From: Variovorax paradoxus | Lineage (GTDB): Bacteria > Pseudomonadota > Gammaproteobacteria > Burkholderiales > Burkholderiaceae_C | Length of the DNA stretch: 64,000 bases | Direction: 5' to 3' | NCBI RefSeq assembly: GCF_024734665.1 | Contig: NZ_CP102931.1 | Location: forward strand, 6,012,001-6,076,000 | Shown: positions 10,516 to 19,603 of the stretch, in pieces | How the letters are laid out: the number at the start of each line of letters is the position of its first letter | Position numbering within the stretch: position 1 is the stretch's first letter | Translations under genes and position numbers: made by a program | Notes under the pieces: model-generated | What the model saw: only the letters and a program-made list of their open reading frames with translations | Database searches by the model: none | Told to the model about the DNA's origin: nothing

Positions 10516-12352
10516 TGGAAAGGGGGGAATGGGATGGGACAGGCGGGGTGTGGATCACGGCAATGGCGGCAGGCAGGTCGATGACGAAGCATGCCCCGCC
10601 GCTGTCCAAGTTGGCCGCGCGCAGCGAGCCGTCCATGGACCGCACCAATTGTGCCGAGATCACGAGCCCCAGGCCCAGCCCCGAGCCCGCGGCCTTGCCG
10701 GTGACGAAGGGTTCAAACAGGCGCGGCAGGATGTCGGGGCGAATGCCCGAGCCGGTGTCTGTCACCGACAGGAGCACTCGCCCCTCCTTCGGCCGCGCCT
10801 CCAGGCGCAGCGTGCGGACCGGCGCGTCCTGCATGGCGTCGATGGCGTTGCGCATCAGGTTCGCGAGCACGCTGCCCAGGGCTGCGTCTTCCGCCATGAC
10901 GCTCAGCGCCGGGGGTTGCACGTCGACCTCGATGGTCACGCGTTGCTTCTTCGAGGCCTCGGCGACGATCACCTGCGCGTCGGCGATGGCATGCGACAGC
11001 TGCACTGGCGCCAGCGGCAGCTCGCCCTTGTAGGCGAAGGTTCGCAGCTGCGAGGTCAGGCGCGCAAGCCGGTCGACCATGCCGCGGATGCGCTCGAGGT
11101 TGCCGCGCACGTCGTCCAGGCGGCTCTTGTCGAGCAGGATGGTGGCGCTTTCAGACAGCGTGCGCATGGCCGTGAGCGGCTGGTTGAGTTCGTGCACCAC
11201 GCCGGCCGACATCTGGCCCAGCGCGGCCATCTTGCCGGCATGCACCAGCTCGCCCTGTGCGGCGCGCAGCTGCGCGGTGCGCGCCACCACGGTCGATTCG
11301 AGCGTGTCGTGCGCCGCCTGCAGCGCCGCCTGGTTGGCCAGCTTCTGGCGTACCGCGCGGCGGCGCTGCCACAGCGCGACGGCCACTAGCAGCAGCACCG
11401 CCATCGCGAGGCTGGCAGTAATGGCCGCATTGCGCGCCGCCACGCGCAGCGGTGCCAGGTCGTCGAGCACCACCAGCTGCCACGGCGCGCCACGCAGGGT
11501 GCGGGCCGAGGCAAGCTGGTCCACGCCGTCGAGCGAGATCACCTGCACATCGCGATCGAGCGCCTCCTTTTGCGTCCACTGCAGCGGCTGCAGGGTGGCC
11601 TCGCCGTAGGGGCGCGAGCGCAGCACCTCGGCGCGCTGCAGCGCATCGAGCGGCAGCAGCGGACGGAACTTGATGTCGTCGCGCGTGGAAAGAATGACCA
11701 CGCCGCGCTGGTCGATCAGCGCCACGTCGCCCGGCAGCTTGCGCCAGGCGCGCTCGGTCTCTTCGAGGTTGATCTTGACGGCCACCACGCCGCGCGCGGA
11801 CTGGCCGCGGCGCAACGCATACGAAAGGTAGTAGCCCGGCCGCTTGCTGGTGATGCCCACGCCGTAGAAGCGGCCCCTGCCCTGCCCCAGCGCATCGATC
11901 ACGTAGGGCCGGAACGACAGGTCTTGCCCGACGGTGGTGCCGGGCTTGTCCCAGTCGGATGCGGCCAGCGAGGTGCCGGCGGCGTCGAGCACATAGAGCA
12001 TCTCGGCGCCGGCCGTGGCGTTGACGCCGTCGAGGTAGCGGTTGACCACGTCGCGCAGCCGCGTGTCGGTCGGCGTGCCGAGCAACGCCGGCACGACGGG
12101 CGTCATCTCAAGCAGCGCGGGGAGGTAGTCGAAGCGGGCCAGGTCGGCGTCGAGCCCGGTCGCGAGCATGTCGAGCCGGTGCTCGGCCGCCTCGCGCAGG
12201 CGCGCCAGGCCGGCCTGCATGGCGATCTGGTGGCCTGCGAAGGCGGCCACGGCCACCAGGGCCAGTGCGCCGCACCAGCGCGGCAGGCCGCGCCATCCCC
12301 TGGCATTGTCGGTAGGTCCATCGAAACGCCGGGCCGGCTCCCTTGAAATCAT
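10499..12352 (-). CDS. dctB: C4-dicarboxylate sensor kinase DctB
   Basis: This is the membrane sensor kinase of the DctBD pair. Taking ATG 12352 gives 617 residues; an in-frame TTG at 12370 would add six. A membrane helix (about 27-47) precedes a periplasmic double-Cache ligand domain (about 50-295, with YVLDAAGTSLAASDW and the SFRPYV segment typical of DctB). A second membrane helix lies at about 308-328, followed by a coiled linker. HisKA contains His387 (SAGVVHELNQPLTAMRT), and a HATPase domain (GSGLGLGLVIS) follows. It senses succinate/malate/fumarate. It lies between dctA (94-base gap) and dctD (overlap), the usual arrangement. Confidence 0.92.
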
Positions 12353-12413
12353 GGGAGCGTTATTGCACAAGGCCGGGCCGTCCGCATCGGTGGCAGCCCG
12401 ATGGCCCTGCGCC

Positions 12414-12431
12414 GCCCCGCTTTCGCGGGGC
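12414..12431. terminator. GC hairpin between dctA and dctB
   Basis: A perfect 7-bp stem, GCCCCGC (12414-12420) and GCGGGGC (12425-12431), has the loop TTTC and lies 15 bases beyond the dctA stop. There is no T tract on either strand, so it is not a classical intrinsic terminator. It may stabilise the dctA transcript 3' end or partly separate dctA from dctBD expression. Confidence 0.4.
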
Positions 12432-12445
12432 CGGTAAGGAAGGCG

Positions 12446-13807
12446 TCAGGCCTGTCGTGCCGGGCTGGCGGGCATGTGCGCCTCGGTGGCATCGAGCACG
12501 CGCTCGGGCTCGTCGGCTTCCACCGTGCTTTCCTGGTCCAGGTGCTGGTGCATGCGCACGGTGTCGAGGTCACCGGTCCACTTGGCGACCACGATGGTGG
12601 CCACGCCGTTGCCGATCAGGTTAGTCAGCGCACGGGCTTCCGACATGAAGCGGTCGATGCCCAGGATGAGCGCGAGCCCCGCCACCGGCACATGGCCCAC
12701 CGCAGACAGCGTGGCCGCCAGCACGATGAAGCCGCTGCCCGTGACGCCCGCCGCGCCCTTCGAAGTGAGCAGCAGCACGGCCAGCAGCGTGAGCTGCTGC
12801 GTCAGCGACATGTCGGTGTTGGTCGCCTGCGCGATGAACACGGCCGCCATCGTCAGGTAGATCGAGGTGCCATCGAGGTTGAACGAGTAGCCCGTGGGCA
12901 CCACCAGCCCGACCACCGACTTCTTCGCGCCCAGGTTCTCCAGCTTGGCCATCATGCGCGGCAGCACCGACTCGCTCGACGAGGTGCCCAACACGATCAG
13001 CAGCTCTTCCTTGATGTACTTGATGAACTTCCAGATGCTGAAGCCGTGGAACCTTGCTATGAGCCCCAGCACCACGAAGATGAAGAACAGGCAGGTGGCA
13101 TAGAAGGTGGCCATCAGCTGGCCCAGCTGCAGCAGCGAGCTCACGCCGTACTTGCCGATGGTGAAGGCCATGGCACCGAAGGCGCCGATGGGCGCGACCT
13201 TCATGATGTAGCCGACGATCACGAAGAGCACGTGCGAGCCCTTCTCGATCACATCGAACACCAGCGTGCCGCGGCCGCCGAACTTGTGCAGCGCAAAGCC
13301 GAACATCACCGCGATCAGCAGCACCTGCAGGATCTCGCCCTTGGCAAAGGCATCGACCACCGTGTTAGGAATGATGTTGAGCAGGAAGTCGGTGGTGCTC
13401 TGCATCTTGCCCGGGCCGGTGTAGGCCGCAATGCTCTTGGTGTCGAGCTGGCTCACGTCGACGTTCATGCCCGCGCCCGGCTTCACGATGTTGATGATGA
13501 CGAGGCCCACCACCAGCGCGATGCTGCTCACGACCTCGAAGTACAGCAGCGCCAGGCCGCCGGTCTTGCCGACCTTCTTCATGTCTTCCATGCCGGCGAT
13601 GCCCACCACCACCGTGCAGAAGATGATCGGCGCGATGATCATCTTGATCAGCTTGATGAAGCCGTCGCCCAGCGGCTTCATCGAAGCGCCGGTGTCAGGA
13701 TAGAAATGCCCCAGCAACACCCCGAGCACGATGGCCGTGATGACCTGGAAATACAGGGATTTGTAGAAGGGCTTGGGTGCGGTGGTGTGTTCCACGGGGT
13801 GGCTCAT
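12446..13807 (-). CDS. dctA: C4-dicarboxylate/proton symporter DctA
   Basis: The 453-residue inner-membrane carrier belongs to the dicarboxylate/amino acid:cation symporter family and imports succinate, fumarate and malate. ATG 13807 is chosen because GGAG lies just upstream and the protein then begins like DctA ([25 protein letters not shown]). The longer frame to 14002 adds non-homologous residues. Family signatures are visible: [18 protein letters not shown], the serine-rich hairpin [12 protein letters not shown], and [16 protein letters not shown] with the cation-binding NLDGT. Length is usual for the family. A sigma-54 promoter lies upstream, consistent with DctD control. Confidence 0.95.
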   Translation of the reverse strand: MSHPVEHTTAPKPFYKSLYFQVITAIVLGVLLGHFYPDTGASMKPLGDGFIKLIKMIIAPIIFCTVVVGIAGMEDMKKVGKTGGLALLYFEVVSSIALVVGLVIINIVKPGAGMNVDVSQLDTKSIAAYTGPGKMQSTTDFLLNIIPNTVVDAFAKGEILQVLLIAVMFGFALHKFGGRGTLVFDVIEKGSHVLFVIVGYIMKVAPIGAFGAMAFTIGKYGVSSLLQLGQLMATFYATCLFFIFVVLGLIARFHGFSIWKFIKYIKEELLIVLGTSSSESVLPRMMAKLENLGAKKSVVGLVVPTGYSFNLDGTSIYLTMAAVFIAQATNTDMSLTQQLTLLAVLLLTSKGAAGVTGSGFIVLAATLSAVGHVPVAGLALILGIDRFMSEARALTNLIGNGVATIVVAKWTGDLDTVRMHQHLDQESTVEADEPERVLDATEAHMPASPARQA

Positions 13808-13870
13808 CGGGTTGTCTCCAATTTCGTGGCCAGGCTCCGCAGCGGGGCGCGCGGCCGGCCCCGTGGTTGA

Positions 13871-13885
13871 GCAATCGACATGCCA
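13871..13885 (-). promoter_or_regulatory. Sigma-54 (-24/-12) promoter of dctA
   Basis: The minus strand reads TGGCATGTCGATTGC, followed by T. Against the sigma-54 consensus TGGCACGNNNNTTGCW only one base differs, and the GG and GC elements have the exact spacing. Transcription would start near 13859, giving a leader of about 50 bases before dctA. DctD, a sigma-54 activator with GAFTGA, is encoded in the same cluster. Upstream DctD-binding sites were not identified with confidence in 13886-14040. Confidence 0.75.
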
Positions 13886-14059
13886 CGGGCCGCACGAGGC
13901 GAGACGCGCGCTAAGTCCTTGATTTGATGAGCCTTTTGGTGAGCACGCGAACCGCGACCCGCCGACGATCCGGATGGCGCGGGCAACGCCCGTCCGATCC
14001 ACCGGATCAACGCCTCGGGGAAAACCCTAGCCCTCATTCAACGATGTCAGACTTGCCGC

Positions 14060-15478
14060 ATGAACGACAACGCCCAGCCGGCAGCGGCCACGGACAGCGC
14101 CTCCAAGCGCATCGCACTCACGGTGGCGGCCGCCTTCTTCATGGAGACGCTGGACGCCACCATCATCGTTACCGCGCTGCCGGCCATCGGAGCCGGCTTC
14201 GGCATGGGCGCGCTGGACGCGAGCCTGGGCGTCACGGTCTACCTGATCGCGATGGCGGCGCTGGTGCCGGCGGCGGGCTGGTGCGCCGGGCGCTTCGGGG
14301 CGCGGCGGGTGTTTGCGCTCGCGGTTGGCACCTTCACCGTGGCCTCGCTCGCCTGCGGGCTGGCGCCCACCTTCGAGGTGTTCGTTGCGGCGCGTGTGCT
14401 GCAGGGGGCGGCGGCGGCCTTCATGTCGCCGGTGGGGCGGCTCGTGGTGCTGCGCGAGACGCCGAAGCACCGGCTGATAGAGGCCATCGGCACCATCACC
14501 TGGCCGGGGCTCATTGCGCCGGTGATCGGCCCGCCGCTGGGCGGGCTCATCGCAACGCATGCCTCGTGGCGCTGGATCTTCCTGCTGAACGTGCCGCTGG
14601 GCCTCGTGGGCCTGTGGCTGATCATGCGGCTGTTCCCCCGCCGCACCGACGTGGCCCCGACGCGCTTCGACGCAGTCGGCTTCGTGCTCACCGCCGTTGC
14701 GCTGGCCGCGCTCGTCGAAGGCCTCACGCGCCTGGGCGGGCAGCAGCCGGGCTCGGCCGCCACCCTCGGCCTGCTGGCAGCCGGCGCCGTGGCCGCAGCC
14801 GCCGCGGTGCGCCATGCGCGACGCACCACAGCGCCCCTGCTCGACCTGCGCGCGCTGGCGGTGCCGACCTATGCGCTGGCCACCGCGACGGCCGGTTTTG
14901 TCTCGCGCATCGCCATCAACGCCTCGCCTTTCCTGCTGCCACTGATGTTCCAGATCGGCTTCGGCATGAACGCGTTTCAGGCGGGCTCAATGCTGCTGGT
15001 GTACATGGGCGGCAACCTCGTGATGAAGAGCGCCACCACGGCGGTGCTGCGGCGCTTCGGCTTTCGCAATGTGCTGACGGTGAACGGTGCGATCTGCGCC
15101 GCCACGCTGTTCGGCTGCGGGCTGCTGTCGCCGGGCGATCCGTTGCCGTGGGTGTGCGTGCTGCTCTTCATCGCGGGCATGGCGCGCTCGATGAACTTCA
15201 CGGCCATCAACACGCTGGCCTTTGCCGACGTGCCCGACGAATCCCGCGCCGGCGCGAGCACGCTTGGCACGATGCTGCAGCAGGTTTCGCTCGCGCTCGG
15301 CGTGGCGCTGGGCGCGATGGTGCTCGGCGCTTCGAAGGCGCTGCGCGGCGCGCCGGCGGTGCAACTCGCGGATTTCCATCACGCCTGGTACGTGGTCGGC
15401 CTGCTGATGGCCATCGCGACACTGATGACGCTACGGCTCGACCGCCATGCGGGCATGGCAGTGTCGCGACGGCCGTGA
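14060..15478 (+). CDS. MFS drug/solute exporter, DHA2 (EmrB/QacA) type
   Basis: The 472-residue, very hydrophobic protein has about 14 predicted membrane helices. The N-terminus has the DHA2 hallmark motif with an acidic residue in the first helix (FFMETLDATIIVTALPAI). The MFS loop motif GRFGARRVF lies between helices 2 and 3, and motif C-like PVIGPPLGGLI is in helix 5. Such proteins use the proton gradient to expel drugs or organic compounds. The gene is divergent from dctA and has no obvious partner genes or adaptor (EmrA-type) nearby. Substrate cannot be predicted. Confidence 0.85.
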   Translation: MNDNAQPAAATDSASKRIALTVAAAFFMETLDATIIVTALPAIGAGFGMGALDASLGVTVYLIAMAALVPAAGWCAGRFGARRVFALAVGTFTVASLACGLAPTFEVFVAARVLQGAAAAFMSPVGRLVVLRETPKHRLIEAIGTITWPGLIAPVIGPPLGGLIATHASWRWIFLLNVPLGLVGLWLIMRLFPRRTDVAPTRFDAVGFVLTAVALAALVEGLTRLGGQQPGSAATLGLLAAGAVAAAAAVRHARRTTAPLLDLRALAVPTYALATATAGFVSRIAINASPFLLPLMFQIGFGMNAFQAGSMLLVYMGGNLVMKSATTAVLRRFGFRNVLTVNGAICAATLFGCGLLSPGDPLPWVCVLLFIAGMARSMNFTAINTLAFADVPDESRAGASTLGTMLQQVSLALGVALGAMVLGASKALRGAPAVQLADFHHAWYVVGLLMAIATLMTLRLDRHAGMAVSRRP

Positions 15479-15521
15479 GAACATCGTTCGCCCTGCTGTT
15501 TCTCTTTCGGAGATTTCTTCC

Positions 15522-16217
15522 ATGCCACTGCACATTGGCATCGTCGGCTGCTCGGCCGAAGGCGCTGCGCTCTGCTATCGCACGCTGTGCGTCGAAGGCG
15601 CGCAGCACATGGGCCAGGCCCACGCGCACCCCGAAGTTTCAATGCACACGCACTCGCTCGCCGCGTACGTGGACTGCCTCGATCGCGGCGACATCGACGG
15701 CGTCGCGCAACTGATGCTGTCGTCGGCGGGCAAGCTCGCGGCGGCTGGCGCTGATTTTCTGATCTGCCCCGACAACACGATCCACCAGGCGATGCATCGG
15801 GTGCTGCCGCAGTCGCCGCTGCCGTGGCTCCACATCGCCGAGGTGGTTGCAGCTGCGGCAGTGTCGCGGGGCTTTCGCCGAGTGGGCGTTCTGGGCACGC
15901 GCTGGCTGGTCGACAGCGAGGTCTACCCGCAGGCGCTGTCGGCCGCCGGACTGGAAGCCGTGCGGCCTGATGCCGATGAGCGTGCAATGCTCGGCCGCAT
16001 CATCATGGACGAACTGGTGCGCGGCGTGGTCCGGCCCGAGTCAACCGCGGTGCTGCAGCAGATGATCGAAGGCCTGAAGGCGCGCGGCTGCGACGCTGTG
16101 GCGCTGGGCTGCACCGAACTGCCATTGGTGCTGAACGACTGCAACTCGGCGCTTCCGACACTCGACTCGACACGCCTGCTGGCGCGCGCGGCACTGCGAC
16201 GCGCAACGGCCGGCTGA
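15522..16217 (+). CDS. Aspartate/glutamate racemase family protein
   Basis: The 231-residue protein starts at ATG 15522 behind GGAGAT. It shows the family layout: an N-terminal loop GIVGCSAEGA, a first active-site loop reading ICPDNTIHQA, and a second loop GCTELPLVL with the conserved Cys. Classical members use two cysteines as acid/base; here the position directly before NT is Asp, with a Cys three residues before the Asn, so the chemistry may not be simple racemisation. The family also includes isomerases and decarboxylases. It is 44 bases after the MFS gene, same strand, and convergent with the TRAP operon (9-base gap). Confidence 0.78.
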   Translation: MPLHIGIVGCSAEGAALCYRTLCVEGAQHMGQAHAHPEVSMHTHSLAAYVDCLDRGDIDGVAQLMLSSAGKLAAAGADFLICPDNTIHQAMHRVLPQSPLPWLHIAEVVAAAAVSRGFRRVGVLGTRWLVDSEVYPQALSAAGLEAVRPDADERAMLGRIIMDELVRGVVRPESTAVLQQMIEGLKARGCDAVALGCTELPLVLNDCNSALPTLDSTRLLARAALRRATAG

Positions 16218-16226
16218 GCCCCCCGC

Positions 16227-17234
16227 CTATTTGCGCACCTTGTCGATCTCGGCCATCAGCTCTTTCACGGTGGCCTCGCCGACCGAGGCCGAGTACTTGT
16301 CGATGACCGGCTTCACCTTCGTGCGCAGTTTCGCCATCTCTTCGGGCGGCAGCTCCGACACGGTCATGCCCGCCTTCTTCAATGCGTCGAGCGCGCTGTC
16401 GGCGGCGCCGCGCGAGGCCTCGCGCTGGAACGCGGTCGATTCGGCCGACGCCTCGGTGATGATCTTTTTCTCTTCCGCGCTCATGCCGTCCCAGGTCTTC
16501 TTGCTGATCAACAGCGCCTGCGGGTTGTAGATGTGCCGGGTCTGGGTGATGTACTTCTGCACCTCGGCGAACTTGGACGACAGGATGGTGGTGTTCGGGT
16601 TCTCCTGCCCGTCGACCGCCTTCTGGTCGAGGGCCGGATACAGCTCGGGAAACGGCAGCGGGGTGGCGTTCGCGCCCAGCGCACCGAACAGATCGATGTA
16701 GATCGGCGACTGGATCACGCGGATCTTCAGCCCCGCGATGTCGTCCGCCTTCACGATCGGCCGCTTGCTGTTGGTGAGGTTGCGAAAGCCCAGGTCCCAG
16801 TAGCCCAGGCCGTGCAGGCCCTTGTCTTCCAGCCTGGCCATCAGCTTCTGGCCGAAGGGTCCGTCGGTGACCGCATCGGCCTCCTTGCCGCTGTTGAACA
16901 GGAACGGAAAGTCGTAGGCCGCGAACTCCTTGACCTGCGCCGAGAGGATGCCCGCGTTCAGCACCGTGAGTTCGACCGTGCCGCCCTGCAGCGCCGACAC
17001 GGTCTGAAGATCGCCGCCGAGCGCGCCGCCCGCGAACAGCTTGACGGTGATCTTGCCGCCCGACTTGGCGGCCACGAGGTCGGCGAACTTCTGCGCGCCC
17101 TGCGCCTGCGGATGGCCGGTCTGGTTCTGGAACGCGAACTTGAGCGTTCGCTCCTTGACCTGCGCACCGGCGCCGCACATGGCGAACAACGCGACAGCGG
17201 CAACCAGCAGTTTCAGCATCGAAGGCTTCTTCAT
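16227..17234 (-). CDS. TRAP transporter periplasmic binding protein DctP (first copy)
   Basis: The 335-residue protein has a signal peptide (1-25, ending AGAQ) and the DctP fold: an N-terminal lobe (TLKFAFQNQTGHPQAQGAQKF), the motif GYWDLGFRNLTNSKRP, and AVDGQENPNT near the hinge. The conserved Arg of GLKIRVIQSP normally clamps the substrate carboxylate. ATG 17234 has AAGGAG upstream. It is the last gene of the operon dctP2-aroQ-dctQ-dctM-dctP1, 26 bases after dctM. It is clearly paralogous to the copy at 19604-20614. The operon dehydroquinase suggests a cyclic polyhydroxy-acid ligand such as quinate or dehydroquinate (inference). Confidence 0.88.
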   Translation of the reverse strand: MKKPSMLKLLVAAVALFAMCGAGAQVKERTLKFAFQNQTGHPQAQGAQKFADLVAAKSGGKITVKLFAGGALGGDLQTVSALQGGTVELTVLNAGILSAQVKEFAAYDFPFLFNSGKEADAVTDGPFGQKLMARLEDKGLHGLGYWDLGFRNLTNSKRPIVKADDIAGLKIRVIQSPIYIDLFGALGANATPLPFPELYPALDQKAVDGQENPNTTILSSKFAEVQKYITQTRHIYNPQALLISKKTWDGMSAEEKKIITEASAESTAFQREASRGAADSALDALKKAGMTVSELPPEEMAKLRTKVKPVIDKYSASVGEATVKELMAEIDKVRK

Positions 17235-17260
17235 GGCAATGTCTCCTTGTATGTATATGT

Positions 17261-18541
17261 CTATCCGTGGAACAACCTGGCCGGCCCCGTCACCAGCCAC
17301 GGGAACAGCACCATCAGGAACATGACGGCGAACTCGGCGATCATGAAAGGCACCACGCCGCGCGTGACGTCGTCCATCGAGATCTTTCCGACGCCGGCCA
17401 CCACGTTGAGGACCGTACCCACCGGCGGCGTGACCAGGCCGATCGAGTTGTTGATGATGAAGAGCACGCCGAAGTAGACCGGGTCGATGCCCGCAGCTTT
17501 CACGATGGGCATCAGCACGGGCGTGAGGATCAGGATGGTCGGCGTCATGTCCATCGCGGTGCCCACGATCATCACCAGCACCATGATCGCGATCATCAGC
17601 AGGATCTGATTGCCCATGAAGGGCTGCAGCAGCCCCACCACCTTCGAAGGCAGGTCGGCCACCGTGATGAGCCATGCGCTCACCATGGCCGCGGCGATCA
17701 GGAACATCACGATGGCACTGGTCTTGGCCGCACCCACGAACACCGCGTAGAGATCCTTCCAGCTCAGCTCGCGATAGACCACGATCGACACGAAAAGCGC
17801 ATAGACGGCGGCCACCACGGCCGCCTCGGTCGGCGTGAACACGCCCATGCGCAAGCCCACGAGAATGATCACCGGCAGCATCAGCGCCCACAGCGCCTTG
17901 CGAAATGCGGTGAAGATTTCGGCGCCCGACTTGCGAGGCGGAGGCACGATCTTCTCGCGCCGCACCAGCCACGCCCAGGTGATCCACAGCGCGCCGCCGA
18001 TCAGCAGGCCCGGCACGATGGCCGCGAGAAACAGCTTGGAGATCGAGACGTTGGCCGCCACGCCGAAGATCACGAGCCCGATGCTCGGCGGGATCACCGG
18101 GCCGATCACGCCGGTGGCCGCGATGAGCCCGCCCGCGCGCGCCTTGTCATGGCCCGCCTTGACCATCATCGGCAGCAGCAGCGCCGTCAGCGCGGCCGCG
18201 TCGGCCACGGCCGACCCCGAGAGCGCGGAGAGCAGGCAACCCGCCATGATGGTCACGTAGCCAAGGCCGCCTTTCACATGGCCGACCAGCGCGAGCGCGA
18301 AGTCGACGATGCGCTTGGAGAGGCCGCCCACGTTCATGATCTCGCCGGCCAGCATGAAGAACGGAACGGCCAGCAGCGGAAAGCTGTCGGCGCCGCCGAT
18401 CACGTTCTGCGCGAGGATCTGCGCGTCGAACAGATCAAGGTGCCACATCAGCGCGACGCCGCTGGCCAGCAGCGAGAACGCGATGGGAATGCCCATCGCC
18501 ATGGCCAGGAGCAGCGAGCCCACGAAGACGACGATGGTCAC
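17261..18541 (-). CDS. TRAP transporter large membrane subunit DctM
   Basis: The 426-residue protein has about 12 predicted helices and is the ion-coupled transport subunit of a TRAP system. I take a GTG start at 18541, which overlaps the dctQ stop in the four-base GTGA arrangement and gives the normal family length. The protein begins TIVVFVGSLLLAMAMGIPIAFSLL. Family segments include FPLLAVPFFMLAGEIMN, GSAVADAAALTALLLPMM and IPPSIGLVIFGVAANVSI. It works with DctQ and one or both DctP proteins of this operon. Confidence 0.92.
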   Translation of the reverse strand: MTIVVFVGSLLLAMAMGIPIAFSLLASGVALMWHLDLFDAQILAQNVIGGADSFPLLAVPFFMLAGEIMNVGGLSKRIVDFALALVGHVKGGLGYVTIMAGCLLSALSGSAVADAAALTALLLPMMVKAGHDKARAGGLIAATGVIGPVIPPSIGLVIFGVAANVSISKLFLAAIVPGLLIGGALWITWAWLVRREKIVPPPRKSGAEIFTAFRKALWALMLPVIILVGLRMGVFTPTEAAVVAAVYALFVSIVVYRELSWKDLYAVFVGAAKTSAIVMFLIAAAMVSAWLITVADLPSKVVGLLQPFMGNQILLMIAIMVLVMIVGTAMDMTPTILILTPVLMPIVKAAGIDPVYFGVLFIINNSIGLVTPPVGTVLNVVAGVGKISMDDVTRGVVPFMIAEFAVMFLMVLFPWLVTGPARLFHG

Positions 18542-19119
18542 TTGCGTGCTCCCTGTTGTGCATCGCCTTGCGCGGCGCTGTCTTGCGAACCGAGGATCTG
18601 CTGCAGCTGTACCGCTTCTTCGGACTCCTGCACCATCACCAGGTCGCTCTCGGCAATGCGCCCGGTGAGCAGGCGCAGCAGGTCGAGCATGAGGATGAAC
18701 GCGGCCAGCACCGAGAACACCACGCCTGACATGTACACCACCGCCATCGAGGCGCCGGTGACCGGCGCGGTCACGTCCCAGTTGATGCGCGTCTGCGCCG
18801 TGCTGCCCTGGAACAGCAGCCACACGATGTAGAGCATCACCACGTGCCCCACCGCGAGGCAGATCTTCTTGCCGATGGGTGGCAGCTTCTGCACCACCAT
18901 GTCGACGCCCAGGTGGCCGTGCTCCTTCAGCGCGACGACCGCACCGAGAAAAGTCATCCAGATGAAGAGCCAGCGCGAGACTTCCTCGGACAGGGTAATG
19001 CCCGAATTGAAGCCGTAGCGCAGCACCACGTTGCCGAAGACCAGCACGACCATGACCGCAAGCGCGGCTGCGATCAGGGCTTCGATGCCGGCGCAGCACC
19101 GGTCGATCCATCGATTCAT
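18538..19119 (-). CDS. TRAP transporter small membrane subunit DctQ
   Basis: The 193-residue protein has four predicted membrane helices. It carries the small-subunit pattern with NVVLRYGFNSGITLSEEVSR and WMTFLGAVVALKEHGHLGVDMV. It forms the membrane complex with DctM, to which it is translationally coupled (GTGA overlap at 18538-18541). The C-terminal 35 residues are hydrophilic and glutamine-rich. It follows aroQ by 15 bases. Confidence 0.92.
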   Translation of the reverse strand: MNRWIDRCCAGIEALIAAALAVMVVLVFGNVVLRYGFNSGITLSEEVSRWLFIWMTFLGAVVALKEHGHLGVDMVVQKLPPIGKKICLAVGHVVMLYIVWLLFQGSTAQTRINWDVTAPVTGASMAVVYMSGVVFSVLAAFILMLDLLRLLTGRIAESDLVMVQESEEAVQLQQILGSQDSAAQGDAQQGARK

Positions 19120-19134
19120 GGGCGTGTTCCCTGC

Positions 19135-19581
19135 TCAGGCCGGCGCGGCCTGCCTGTGCATCTCGACCAGTGCGCGCAACGCGGCCAGGTACGACTGCGG
19201 ACCCAGGCCCTGGACCGTGCCCTTCACGGCCGGCGAGATGATCGAATGCGCACGCCATGTCTCGCGCGCGGCGATGTTGGACATGTGCACCTCGATGATC
19301 GGGAACGGCATGGCCTTGATCGCGTCGTGCAGCGGCACACCGTGCTGCGTCAGGCCGGCCGGGTTGACCAGCGCACCCTGAGCCTCGTCGATGTGGGTGT
19401 GCAAAAAGTCGATCAGGTCGCCTTCGTGGTTCGACTGGAGGATGTCCAGCGTCACGCCGAGTTCGGTGGCGAGCAGCTGCAGCTGCGCATTGATTTCGGT
19501 CAACGTGGTCTTGCCGTAGATGTGGGGTTCGCGGCGGCCGAACAGGTTGAGATTGGGGCCGTGCAGGACGAGGATCTTCAT
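19135..19581 (-). CDS. aroQ: Type II 3-dehydroquinate dehydratase
   Basis: The 148-residue protein interconverts 3-dehydroquinate and 3-dehydroshikimate; type II enzymes are dodecamers of small subunits. Visible signatures: HGPNLNLFGRREPHIYG (active-site Arg and Tyr), NPAGLTQHGVPLHDAI, EVHMSNIAARETWRAHS (catalytic His), and GTVQGLG. ATG 19581 is chosen; the extra upstream codons are non-homologous and overlap the dctP2 end. The gene sits inside a TRAP operon rather than with other aro genes. A catabolic or uptake-linked role in quinate/shikimate-type substrate use is therefore likely, though it could also serve biosynthesis. Confidence 0.92.
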   Translation of the reverse strand: MKILVLHGPNLNLFGRREPHIYGKTTLTEINAQLQLLATELGVTLDILQSNHEGDLIDFLHTHIDEAQGALVNPAGLTQHGVPLHDAIKAMPFPIIEVHMSNIAARETWRAHSIISPAVKGTVQGLGPQSYLAALRALVEMHRQAAPA

Positions 19582-19603
19582 GGGGCGCCTTCGGTCGGAG
19601 GTC

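Noticed and set aside
12401..13870. 489-codon plus-strand frame opposite dctA
   Set aside because: His/Asp-rich antisense frame of a membrane protein gene; no homology.
12446..14002. N-terminally extended DctA (518 residues)
   Set aside because: The extra 65 residues lack hydrophobicity and family similarity and include the sigma-54 promoter.
16227..17987. 586-codon frame extending the first DctP upstream
   Set aside because: The extra N-terminal part overlaps dctM in another frame; the signal peptide and AAGGAG at 17234 fix the true start.
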